Below are positions 1-8,665 of a stretch of 64,000 nucleotides of DNA, piece after piece. The translations under genes were made by a program, and so were the position numbers. The notes beneath the pieces were generated by a model. It did no database searches. It saw only the letters and a program-made list of their open reading frames with translations, and had not been told where the DNA came from. The stretch is taken from the NCBI GenBank assembly GCA_016794465.1, contig JAEUKA010000001.1:264049-328048 (forward strand), read 5' to 3'. The stretch's first letter is position 1, and each line of letters starts with the position of its first letter. This DNA is from Myxococcales bacterium. GTDB taxonomy: Bacteria > Myxococcota_A > Polyangia > Palsa-1104 > JAEUJZ01.

Positions 1-2
1 CC

Positions 3-53
3 AAGGACGAGCCCAAAGCCGCTCTCCCCAGCGCACTCCGGAATCCGTTTTAG
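3..53 (+). CDS. possible 3' end of an upstream gene (partial)
   Basis: An open frame enters the window from the left and stops at a TAG at 51-53, giving a C-terminal tail of KDEPKAALPSALRNPF. Only 16 codons are visible, so nothing can be said about function. It would converge on the lipoprotein gene. It could equally be non-coding. Confidence 0.25.
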   Translation, partial: KDEPKAALPSALRNPF

Positions 54-107
54 GCCGAGTCGGTTTTGTCCACGAGCGCCTCGCGACGACCAACCGCAGC
101 CCGCCCG

Positions 108-707
108 CTACTGTGGGGTGAGGCGGGCGTTGACTTGGCCGAGGGCGCCGCTGCACGACAAGGTCCAGGAGCCTTGGCTGAAGCTGGTGGTGGTCACGGG
201 GACGTTGCCGGTACAGATGGGGTCGTCGGACGAGAGATCTTCATCGATGTACTCGACCGGGATGCCGACCTGCAGGGCGGTGGCGGTGACGGCGGGGAAG
301 TCGGTGTTCCAGGTCGGGGCGAAGCTGTCGGGGATGGCCGGGGTGCAGCTGCGGCTGCCGCTGAGCGTCAAGCAGACCTTGGGATCGGGGGCGCCGCCGA
401 ACACATCCCAGGTGTCGCCGCTCGACTTGCGCATCGCGACGGTGCCGGTGGTGACGCGGATCACCCAGCGACCAGTCGGATCGAGCACGCAGGTGCTGCC
501 CTGACAGACAAAGCCTCGGTCACAGGTGGGGCTACAGCCGACGGTGCCACCGCCATCCTTGCCGCCGCCAGTGCCGCCGTCTTGGCCGCCACCACCGCCA
601 CCGCCTCCTCCGCCGGTATCGGTCGTGCCACAGCCGGCGACAAGGGTCAGGCACAGGCCGGCGATGGCGAAAAAGCGGGTCGAGCAGCGGGTCGAGTTCT
701 TAGACAT
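108..707 (-). CDS. exported lipoprotein with Gly-rich linker and small Cys motif
   Basis: A 199-residue protein with a lipoprotein signal: a basic start, a hydrophobic core and the lipobox LVAGC near residue 26. A long Gly/Asp linker (a run of about ten Gly followed by DGG repeats) then leads to a Cys-rich segment (CSPTCDRGFVCQGSTC) and a C-terminal domain of about 120 residues that I do not recognise and that contains further Cys pairs. The linker and Cys motif are typical of surface lipoproteins of myxobacteria. The ATG is preceded by a strong AGGAGG Shine-Dalgarno four bases away. It lies 91 bp downstream of the kinase gene on the same strand, separated by a hairpin, so it may or may not share that transcript. 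Membrane attachment is well supported; function is unknown. Confidence 0.8.
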   Translation of the reverse strand: MSKNSTRCSTRFFAIAGLCLTLVAGCGTTDTGGGGGGGGGGQDGGTGGGKDGGGTVGCSPTCDRGFVCQGSTCVLDPTGRWVIRVTTGTVAMRKSSGDTWDVFGGAPDPKVCLTLSGSRSCTPAIPDSFAPTWNTDFPAVTATALQVGIPVEYIDEDLSSDDPICTGNVPVTTTSFSQGSWTLSCSGALGQVNARLTPQ

Positions 708-728
708 GAGTCCTCCTGGGTGTGATTC

Positions 729-745
729 GGGGTCGAAAGGACCCC
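729..745. terminator. GGGGTC/GACCCC hairpin between kinase and lipoprotein genes
   Basis: A perfect 6-bp inverted repeat with a 5-base loop lies between the kinase stop and the lipoprotein ribosome-binding site. There is no T-run on either side, so it is not a classical intrinsic terminator. The same GGGGTC...GACCCC arms recur in the 42-bp repeats near 4.5 kb. Confidence 0.35.
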
Positions 746-798
746 TTTCAGGAGGAGAGACGCCGCCCCCTCACAATCCGGGCGCAAAAAGTACGGAA

Positions 799-1668
799 TC
801 AGGAATTCCGCAGCGCGCGCAGGTGCTGGGCGCAGGTGGCGGCGGGGGGGCGGTCGGTGCGGCGCTTGGCGAGCATGGCGAAGAGGAGTCGCGACAGCGC
901 ACGCGGCAGGTAGGACGGCAGCGGCGGTGGCGGTGTGACGAGGTGCTGGTACATCAGGATCTGGCTCTTGGCAGCGGCAAACGGCAGGTGACCGGTCGCC
1001 AGCTGGTAGAGCACGACTCCCAGGGAATAGACATCCGCCGCTGCATCGACCAGCTTGGCCGACTGCCACTGCTCGGGGGCCATGTATTCCTGGGTGCCCA
1101 GGAAGTCGTCATCGCCGGTCGAGATCGGCAGCACCTCGCACGAGGGGGCGACCTTGGCGAGTCCAAAGTCGATCAGGTAGGTGTCCCACGACCAGGCTTC
1201 TTTTGCTGCGGCTGGGGGCAGTCCAAACAGGATGTTGTCGGGTCGCAGGTCGCGGTGAACGACTCCGCTGGCATGGACGGCTGAAAGGGTAGTGGCGAGC
1301 TGCTCACCAACGTGACACAGGGCGTTGAGGCTCGCCGGACTGCCGGGCAAAGGCCAGTGAGGCGACTGCACGCGCCGGGCGAGCGAGTCCCCGAGCAGGG
1401 ACAGCAGCAGACCGGGCATGCCACTGGGAAGCTGTCCGACCGCGAGCAGCTGCGGCAGACCCGTGACCTTGTGCTGCGTGGTCAGCGCTTGCAGCAGGAA
1501 CGCTTCATTGAGACAGCGCGCCACCAGCCCCGGATCGCCGAGGTGCTCGCGGTGCAGCTGCTTGAGCGCCACATGCTCGCCGCTTGCATGAAGCCGTACT
1601 TCCGACACCGAACAGAGCGCTCCCACCCACAGCGGGCGGATAACCTGCCAGTCGGAGGGACGCAACAT
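799..1668 (-). CDS. Hanks-type serine/threonine protein kinase
   Basis: A 289-residue, cytoplasmic, essentially kinase-only protein. Visible catalytic features are VALK with Lys36, a C-helix Glu near residue 55, the catalytic loop HRDLRPDN (His138-Asn145), DFG starting at Asp167, and the APE motif as MAPEQW near 196-201. The Gly-rich loop is poor (LWVGALCSVSEV), but the other residues needed for phosphotransfer are present. No transmembrane, PASTA or FHA part follows the catalytic domain. The frame stays open further upstream, into the nucleotidyltransferase gene; I chose the ATG at 1668, which begins MLRPSDWQ just before the first kinase strand. The upstream gene stops at 1688, so the two genes are only 19 bp apart and are probably co-transcribed. 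A GGAGG lies rather far (about 18 bases) from this ATG. Confidence 0.88.
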   Translation of the reverse strand: MLRPSDWQVIRPLWVGALCSVSEVRLHASGEHVALKQLHREHLGDPGLVARCLNEAFLLQALTTQHKVTGLPQLLAVGQLPSGMPGLLLSLLGDSLARRVQSPHWPLPGSPASLNALCHVGEQLATTLSAVHASGVVHRDLRPDNILFGLPPAAAKEAWSWDTYLIDFGLAKVAPSCEVLPISTGDDDFLGTQEYMAPEQWQSAKLVDAAADVYSLGVVLYQLATGHLPFAAAKSQILMYQHLVTPPPPLPSYLPRALSRLLFAMLAKRRTDRPPAATCAQHLRALRNS

Positions 1669-1687
1669 CCGGGGCGGCAGCGCGGGC

Positions 1688-2896
1688 TCAGCCTCCGCAG
1701 TGATGCTTGAACGGTGTGCCAAAGACGCGGACCAAGTGATGAAGCGACTCTTGGGAGTTGTTGCGCCGGTCGAGGTCGATGGCCCGCTGCAGATCCTCGC
1801 GCCCGCGCAGCAGCCACCCGGCCAGCTCATCGATGTGCTGATCGATCCAGTCCTTGGTGATGTTGTTTTCGGGATCGACCGGCTCGATCACCATCCACGG
1901 GGTCGGCTCGGCCTGACGGCGCCCGCGCGGTGGCGGATAGTCTGCAAACCGAATCGTCTCGCGCCGCTGGACCTCGCCATACAGAAAGTCGAACCAGCTC
2001 GCGAGCGTCTCGCTGTAGGTGAGCTTGACGCCCAGGCGATCGTAGGCGTGGGCCGCCAGCAGCTCGATGAGGATGCTCGGTATTGTGGGGATCGACTGAC
2101 GGTCGCTTGCCATCCGGAACTCGCGCCACCACTTGAGCAGCCGCACGCACTCGTTGAACTTGACCCGACCGGGCCGCTGGTTGCTGCTGCTGGTGCGCTG
2201 CTTCACGAACGTGTTGTGGCGCGACACCGAGGTCAGCCGCCTTGAGCCATCGCCGCGCAGCAGCCACTGATAGTCCTCGCCATAGTCCTTGGCCCAGATC
2301 ATCGGCACCAGATCGAAGGCCAGCTTGGCGCGGCGAAACTCGATCTTGATCGAGCTCTTGGTGCGGCTCTTGTCGGGCGGAGTCTGCGGGTAGGCGCGGT
2401 CGGCATAGCTCTGAAAGCGGTTGAGCAGCTGCCCGATCCGCTCGTCATCGGGGGCAAGCGGCGCCAGCACAAACGGCACATCGACATCCTGACCATCGAC
2501 CGCCGAGCCACCGGTGACATGACGACGCAGCCCGGTGTGCTTGGCAAACGAGCCGGCCCCCGGTGTCTCCCGCACGGTCAGGCCATCGGCGGCGACCTGC
2601 GCCCGGATGCGCTCGCGGATCTCCTGCGCCTTTTTGGCCATCTCGGACTCGGCTTCCGCTTCCGGCTTCAGCCAGTCCACAAACGTCTCCAGGCGTCTCT
2701 CGATCAGCGTGCTGGCTTGGCTCTGCATGGCGTCCTCCGTGTGGATCTTGCCCGCTTGCAGTGGCCCCATCGTCCGACTCGCCAGGAGCAGCAAGCCCGC
2801 GTCCGTAGCCAACCACAGCACGGTCATATGCCACAGCAGATACCGTCCCCACAGCAATCGGGCGATCTGTTTCAGCTCTTGCTTGAGCCGCTGCAT
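1688..2896 (-). CDS. CD-NTase-like (SMODS/OAS-type) nucleotidyltransferase with possible N-terminal membrane segment
   Basis: A polymerase-beta-type nucleotidyltransferase of the CD-NTase (cGAS/DncV-like) group. Counting from the ATG at 2896 (402 aa), the signature GS is at 115-116 (GAGSFAKHTG), the metal-binding DxD is Asp137/Asp139 (QDVDVPFVL) and the third Asp is near 195 (AFDLVP). Further OAS-like landmarks are RLLKWWRE and PSILIELLAAHAYD. This family makes cyclic or linear oligonucleotide second messengers; the product here cannot be predicted. Two starts are credible: ATG 2896 after GGGGAGG, and ATG 2728 (346 aa) after GGAGG. The 56-residue difference encodes a hydrophobic stretch (about 21-41) that could anchor the enzyme, and its codons look coding. 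It is divergent from the SEC-C gene and followed directly by a kinase gene. Confidence 0.86.
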   Translation of the reverse strand: MQRLKQELKQIARLLWGRYLLWHMTVLWLATDAGLLLLASRTMGPLQAGKIHTEDAMQSQASTLIERRLETFVDWLKPEAEAESEMAKKAQEIRERIRAQVAADGLTVRETPGAGSFAKHTGLRRHVTGGSAVDGQDVDVPFVLAPLAPDDERIGQLLNRFQSYADRAYPQTPPDKSRTKSSIKIEFRRAKLAFDLVPMIWAKDYGEDYQWLLRGDGSRRLTSVSRHNTFVKQRTSSSNQRPGRVKFNECVRLLKWWREFRMASDRQSIPTIPSILIELLAAHAYDRLGVKLTYSETLASWFDFLYGEVQRRETIRFADYPPPRGRRQAEPTPWMVIEPVDPENNITKDWIDQHIDELAGWLLRGREDLQRAIDLDRRNNSQESLHHLVRVFGTPFKHHCGG

Positions 2897-3023
2897 CCAC
2901 ACCTCCCCAGCAGGTTCCCACCCCTCCCCAGCACACGCAAGCGGCAGCGAAAGGAAGGATGGTTGGGTAGGCTCCGGGTTGTGGCTATGATTGCGCCGCC
3001 GCAGTCAGTGCGGCGAGACAGCC

Positions 3024-4433
3024 ATGAGCCACGATCGACACTTCCTAGAGCGCACCGTAGATTTTTCCCGCAACTTGCCGCTTCCCGCACTTGAGCGGGC
3101 GATGCTGCTCTACAACGATCCGCAGCTGCTGCGCTTTGTCTTTGCGCAGGCACGACTTCCCGAAGGACTGGAAGACATCGCGATTGCCCTGACGGATGAG
3201 GAGCAGCCGCCGCACTTGGTGGTTCACCGCAGCGGGCACTTTCGATCGATCCTGGGCGCGGGCATGGCGGTCACGGATGCGCGAATCCTGACCCGACAAA
3301 AGTTCGATGGACTGGTCGAGCGGATGGAGGCTCTGCGCGAGCGGCTGGCGGTGTCAGAGAAGCTCTCGGGCGAGCGAGGTGGGGCGGCCAAGCTCATCAA
3401 TCGGCTCAGAGTAGGAGGCAACTGTCTCAGCCAAGAGGAGTTTGTCGCCATCTCGCACTGGCAGCCGCTCCTTCGCGACTATTTCGTGGTGCTGTTTGGA
3501 GAGCTGGCAGATAAGCAGGACTATCGGCGCCGGCTGCTGCGCCGCTGCTCGCCCAAGCGGCTCGAGCGCACAGCGGAAGCGCTGCTGCTCAGCTATTGGC
3601 AAGGACACTTCCTGCTTGGCCATCTCGCGCTGCTCTCTGTGATGGACCGGCATCGCCTGGCCGCGCCCATGCCCGTCGAGACAGACAAGCTGTTCGACTA
3701 CTTTGTCAGGACTCTGTTCTGTCAAGGAAGCATCGGCTTGGCGCTCAAAGCAGGCTGGGTCTGCGGAGAGCTGGGGAAGGACATTCTGGGCGCTGCGAAG
3801 CGGCTCTACTGCACCAAAGGGGGAAAGTGGGAACTGGTCGAAGGAGGGATGGCGCTGATTGGGATTGCCTGCCGTCGTTCTGCGGCCTTCGCCGAAGTGG
3901 TCAAGGCCAGCGACATGCCCTTGCGTGGCGCCAGCCCCGAGGATCGGCCCTTGGTCGAGCAGATCGTGGACATCACGCGGAGGGTGCTCGCGATGATTGA
4001 AAAGCCGGACCCGGCAGAGGTCGAGGCGTGGATTGGGTGTGCCAACCAGGCCTTCCAGGACTGGCACCAGCTCTCGACCGAGCACGTCTTGCCTGCCGAG
4101 CTGCGGGTCGCCGCAGTGGCTCACTCCATGATTGGACTCAAGCACCATGCTGGACTGGGACTGCTGATGTTCTCCCTGCCACGCGTTGCCAAAGCCGAGC
4201 CCAAGCAGCTCTACTTTCCGGAGTCACTCCTGCGCACGGTCCGCCCGACCTGGGAGCCCAGCGAGAGCCTGGCGCTGCTGGCGATGCAGGAAGGACTGCT
4301 GGAGAAGCCCAAGCCCGTCCGCGCCGCCCCCACCCCTGGCCGCAACGATCCCTGCTCCTGTGGCAGTGGCAAGAAGTACAAGCGATGCTGCGCCGCCCAA
4401 CCCGAAGCCTCCGCAAGCGGGGACCTGCAATAG
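3024..4433 (+). CDS. SEC-C motif protein of unknown function
   Basis: A 469-residue, largely helical cytoplasmic protein. The only recognisable motif is a C-terminal SEC-C zinc-binding motif at about 439-456 (GRNDPCSCGSGKKYKRCC), the same metal-binding tail seen at the end of SecA and in many accessory proteins, where it usually binds zinc and a protein or RNA partner. The first 430 residues match no family I know. The ATG at 3024 (MSHDRHF) is chosen over an upstream in-frame start because the latter has no ribosome-binding site; the site for 3024 is weak (GGCGAGA). The gene is divergent from the CD-NTase gene across a 127-295 bp shared intergenic region, depending on that gene's start. A hairpin follows directly after its stop. 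Confidence 0.8.
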   Translation: MSHDRHFLERTVDFSRNLPLPALERAMLLYNDPQLLRFVFAQARLPEGLEDIAIALTDEEQPPHLVVHRSGHFRSILGAGMAVTDARILTRQKFDGLVERMEALRERLAVSEKLSGERGGAAKLINRLRVGGNCLSQEEFVAISHWQPLLRDYFVVLFGELADKQDYRRRLLRRCSPKRLERTAEALLLSYWQGHFLLGHLALLSVMDRHRLAAPMPVETDKLFDYFVRTLFCQGSIGLALKAGWVCGELGKDILGAAKRLYCTKGGKWELVEGGMALIGIACRRSAAFAEVVKASDMPLRGASPEDRPLVEQIVDITRRVLAMIEKPDPAEVEAWIGCANQAFQDWHQLSTEHVLPAELRVAAVAHSMIGLKHHAGLGLLMFSLPRVAKAEPKQLYFPESLLRTVRPTWEPSESLALLAMQEGLLEKPKPVRAAPTPGRNDPCSCGSGKKYKRCCAAQPEASASGDLQ

Positions 4434-4435
4434 GA

Positions 4436-4450
4436 CAGACCCCAGGTCTG
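4436..4450. terminator. CAGACC/GGTCTG hairpin after the SEC-C gene
   Basis: A perfect 6-bp inverted repeat with a 3-base loop begins three bases after the SEC-C stop codon. It has no T-run. It may act as a transcript-end structure, or belong to the repeat field that follows. Confidence 0.35.
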
Positions 4451-4462
4451 GCACGCAAGACC

Positions 4463-4644
4463 GGACCCCGATTGACCGAAGTGGACTGGGCGATTTTGGG
4501 GTCTGGACCCCGATTGTGTGAAGTGGACTGGCCGAAGTTAGGGTCTGGACCCCGATGGGGCGAAGTGGACTGGGCGATTTTGGGGTCTTTACCCCGATCG
4601 GGCGCAGTAGACTGGGCTGGGCTGGGGTCTTTACCCCGAGCCTG
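4463..4644. repeat. four 42-bp tandem repeats plus a partial unit, each boundary palindromic
   Basis: Units begin at 4463, 4505, 4547 and 4589, each 42 bp, with a partial fifth copy from 4631. Each unit ends GGGTCT and the next begins GGACCCC or TTACCCC, so each junction makes a small hairpin. Where one arm changes, the other changes with it: GGGGTC-TG-GACCCC in the early units, GGGGT-CTTT-ACCCC in the later ones. The unit core is GAAGTGGACTGG. The unit length is a multiple of three and the frames stay open, but the stretch lies between two convincing genes and is more likely a structured intergenic repeat than a gene. The rest of the 306-bp gap (4434-4739) shows nothing else. Confidence 0.85.
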
Positions 4645-4739
4645 CGCGGTACGACTTTCTGACCGACTGGACGACAGCGCAGCCGGCCAGCGGACCCGAG
4701 CTGCCGGACCCAAAGACCCCGGCACAGAGGCATGAAGAG

Positions 4740-5765
4740 ATGAGTGACGAACACCAGGCTGCGACCGACCCCAAAGCAATTGACCCGGCTGAGCTTGCGG
4801 ACCTTACGCGGGCGTTCCCCCACCTACATCTGCCGATTCCCATCGGGACGGAGCGGAAGGCGTCCGAGATCGCCGGCATCCGCTACTCCGTGGAGAGCGT
4901 GCTGTCGATTGGCGAGCCGGTTCATGAAACCATCACCGAGCGGGCCCTGAAGAACACAGGACTGCTTTCGGCGGGTGAGACGTATTCCGATCAGCCGGCG
5001 TGGGACTTTACCCGGGGGGTGTTCTGGAATGATGACCCGGAGGGGCTGCTGTTTCAGTCCGGCGCGGAAGCCCTGCCGCTGGCGATCTCGGTCGCGGGGG
5101 GAATCCAGTTCCTGCGCGCCTTCAAGCAAGCGGCTCGGCTCGCGAAACAGCCGGGCACGAGCTTCGGCACGGAGGATCGGCTGCTGGTCCGGTCGCACTT
5201 TGGCGACCTTCAGTTTCTTCATGCGATGGCCAGCCGAGACGGAGAAGATCCGCGACAGACGCTGACCTGGATCTTGGAGTGGGCGGAGCTTGTCTATGCG
5301 GTGGCGACCCGGCCCGAGCTGGCGGAGCTGCCAGTCTGTGAGGTCCCGCTGTCGCAAGTTCGGCGCTGGTTCCCCAAGGAAGCGCGCACGGTGGCCGAGC
5401 TGTTTGGGGTGTGCGGCGGTGGCAAGGTGCAGCAGCGCGCCCTGGCCTCGCTGCTCCATCTGGTGCAGGACTCGTACGCGTCCGGCCATACCGCGCGACA
5501 CAGTGGGGATGGTCGAGTGGTCGAGTTCCACAGCTATGTCCACCAAGACGGCGGTCGTCACGCCCAGGGAGACAAGCTGATAGACGGCTGCCTGGAGAAA
5601 ACGCCCGCAGCCCTGCAAGCGGTCGCCTCCTGCACTGCCATCTTGCAGATGTACCAGCGAAAGGACAGCTGGCAGAACCTGATGGTCTTGCTGCGCGACC
5701 AGATCTTTGAGCTGACGGACTATCCCAACCCCAGCAGCGCCGGAGCAGAGTTCGCCGCAGACTGA
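4740..5765 (+). CDS. zinc phospholipase C / S1-P1 nuclease-fold protein, predicted cytoplasmic
   Basis: A 341-residue protein with no signal peptide or membrane segment. It carries the metal-ligand pattern of the all-helical zinc phospholipase C fold: an early His (His62 in VHETITERAL), Asp98/99 (FWNDDPEG), His153/His161 (SHFGDLQFLH), then LLHLVQDSYASGH, which fits the H-x3-D-x5-H signature exactly (His240, Asp244, His250), and RHAQGD, which gives H-x3-D (His274, Asp278). Family members cut phospholipid head groups or nucleic-acid phosphodiesters, usually outside the cell. Here the lack of a signal suggests an intracellular role, for example an effector acting on the inner membrane. It starts at an ATG just after a repeat field and follows the SEC-C gene on the same strand. 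The fold assignment is from motif spacing only. Confidence 0.68.
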   Translation: MSDEHQAATDPKAIDPAELADLTRAFPHLHLPIPIGTERKASEIAGIRYSVESVLSIGEPVHETITERALKNTGLLSAGETYSDQPAWDFTRGVFWNDDPEGLLFQSGAEALPLAISVAGGIQFLRAFKQAARLAKQPGTSFGTEDRLLVRSHFGDLQFLHAMASRDGEDPRQTLTWILEWAELVYAVATRPELAELPVCEVPLSQVRRWFPKEARTVAELFGVCGGGKVQQRALASLLHLVQDSYASGHTARHSGDGRVVEFHSYVHQDGGRHAQGDKLIDGCLEKTPAALQAVASCTAILQMYQRKDSWQNLMVLLRDQIFELTDYPNPSSAGAEFAAD

Positions 5766-5795
5766 ACCAACCCCGACCCGGCCCAGTCTGCTGGG

Positions 5796-6623
5796 CTACT
5801 TCGTGCCGAGGAGCAGGGTCCAGCGGGTGGCGGTGTGGGCGACGCCGAGGAAGCGGATCTCGGGGTGGAGCAGGTTGCCTCGGCTGGTGCGCAGGACGGC
5901 GGCGACGGCTTCTTCGGGGGTGAGCGGGCCCTTGGTGAGGCAGCCGACGGAGCGACCGGTAAAGCCGGCTTTCTGGGCCCGGGCAGCGAGGCTTGTGCCA
6001 TCGGGGCTGGTGGTCGCAAGGTAGTCGCGCTGGGCCATGTCGGCGCAGTGGGCCTGGGCGGCGGTGCCGAGCGAGTCCGATAGCTCCAGCAGGGTCAGGC
6101 TGGCGCGGCGGCGCTCGTCGTTGACGATTCGCAGCACCTGCGCCCGCAGCTCGCGAATGTCGGACAGCTGCGCCGAGGCCGGGGCTCCCAGGATGACCGT
6201 CCACAGGCCGTCGTTACAGCCAATCCCCAGGTGCTGCATCGACTCGGACAAGAGCAGCTTCTGGTACTGCGGCTGGCCCAGCCACTCGCGCAGGACTCCG
6301 TCGGGCTGCTCGGCTCCCGAGGCGGTCAGCGTTTCGGTTCGCCCTTCGTAGCCGGCCCGCCGCACCTTGTCCGACACCGCATCGCCTTCGGGGGTGGCAT
6401 CGCCCAGAAAGCCACGCTTCTCCATGTCATCCGAGTGCGCCTGCGCCACCTGAAACAGGGTCGGCACGCCTTGCAGAAGATGCAGCCCCAGCTTGCCGCG
6501 CTCGCCGTTGAGGAGCGACTGCGCCCGCTCCAGGGCTTTTGGGTCCGGCCCGGTCTGCTTGGGCCGATTCAGACCCAGCTGTTCATTGAGATCAATGTTG
6601 ATGTCGATCGGCTTCTGCGGCAT
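5796..6623 (-). CDS. protein with two tandem CAP/SCP-like domains
   Basis: A 275-residue protein made of two related halves. Each half holds the CAP-like block A-Q-A-H-x2-D-M followed by a bulky segment: AQAHSDDMEKRGFLGD in the first half and AQAHCADMAQRDYLA in the second, both leading to K/R-x-R/Q-x-AG[YF]. CAP (cysteine-rich secretory/SCP) domains in bacteria are usually secreted and bind small molecules or lipids. No signal peptide is visible, which is odd. The ATG at 6623 is preferred because GGTGGGGGGAC precedes it; a TTG 18 bases upstream is the alternative. It converges with the phospholipase-like gene and is divergent from the phosphofructokinase gene. Confidence 0.75.
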   Translation of the reverse strand: MPQKPIDINIDLNEQLGLNRPKQTGPDPKALERAQSLLNGERGKLGLHLLQGVPTLFQVAQAHSDDMEKRGFLGDATPEGDAVSDKVRRAGYEGRTETLTASGAEQPDGVLREWLGQPQYQKLLLSESMQHLGIGCNDGLWTVILGAPASAQLSDIRELRAQVLRIVNDERRRASLTLLELSDSLGTAAQAHCADMAQRDYLATTSPDGTSLAARAQKAGFTGRSVGCLTKGPLTPEEAVAAVLRTSRGNLLHPEIRFLGVAHTATRWTLLLGTK

Positions 6624-6722
6624 GTCCCCCCACCTGCGCAAAAGAGTTGAAAAGCGGAATTCAAAAGGCAGCCCATGATAGCACGGGACTTCGCTCCGCC
6701 TCCGACGCTAGAATGGCCGGCT

Positions 6723-7807
<1,085 letters not shown>

Positions 7808-7811
<4 letters not shown>

Positions 7812-8665
7812 GCACCCAGCCCACCCGCTTTGTCGGGACCGACAGCTACGTCGCGACGCCGGACCTGATGGTGGCCGTGAACGCGGCGATCACCCTGGGA
7901 AGGCCGCTGCTGGTCAAAGGCGAGCCCGGTACCGGCAAGACCGTCCTGGCCGAGGAAGTGGCGCGTGCGCTCGGCAAGCCGCTGATTCGCTGGCACATCA
8001 AGTCGACCACCAAGGCGCAGCACGGACTGTATGAATACGACGCGGTGGCGCGCCTGCGGGACTCGCAGCTGGGCGACCCGAGGGTCAGTGACATCAGCCA
8101 CTACATCCTGCGCGGCAAGCTGTGGGAAGCGTTCTCGGCAGAGTCTTCGCCAGTGCTGCTGATCGACGAGATTGACAAGGCCGACATCGAGTTCCCCAAC
8201 GACCTTCTGCTCGAGCTCGACCGGATGGAGTTCTACGTCTACGAGACGAAGCAGACCATCGTCGCGCGGAACCGGCCAGTCGTCATCATCACCTCGAACA
8301 ACGAAAAAGAGCTGCCCGACGCCTTTCTGCGCCGCTGCTTCTTCCACTACATCCGCTTTCCTGATGCCGAGACGATGGCGCGGATTGTCGCGGTGCACTA
8401 TCCGCTGCTCAAGCAGGCGCTGGTGCGGGAAGCGCTGGCGGTGTTCTACGAGCTGCGCGAGGTCCCGGGCTTAAAGAAGCGTCCGAGTACGTCCGAGCTG
8501 CTCGACTGGCTGAAGCTGCTGGTCTACGACGAGCTGCCGCCCGAGGCGCTGCGCAGTCGCGAGCCGGGGAAGATCCTGCCGCCGCTCATCGGGGCGCTGC
8601 TCAAGAGCGAGCAAGACACCTGGCTGGTCGAGCGGCTGGCCAGCCAAGTCCGGCGCGGTCGTTAG
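7808..8665 (+). CDS. MoxR-family AAA+ ATPase
   Basis: A 285-residue AAA+ ATPase of the MoxR group, which usually act as chaperones that assemble or activate metal-containing enzymes together with VWA-domain partners. Walker A is GEPGTGKT at 38-45, Walker B is LLIDEID ending at Asp120-Glu121, sensor 1 lies in ITSNNEKELP, and an arginine-rich AFLRRC follows. The start is the ATG of the ATGA overlap with pfkA. No VWA-domain gene follows: the next gene is convergent and overlaps this stop by 4 bp. The pairing with a glycolytic enzyme suggests co-expression rather than a shared pathway. Confidence 0.92.

Noticed and set aside
4463..4644. 42-bp repeats as a CRISPR array
   Set aside because: The units are contiguous with no variable spacers, and no cas genes are present.
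799..6623. a standard CBASS operon
   Set aside because: No known Cap effector or ancillary gene is recognisable; only the CD-NTase fits.
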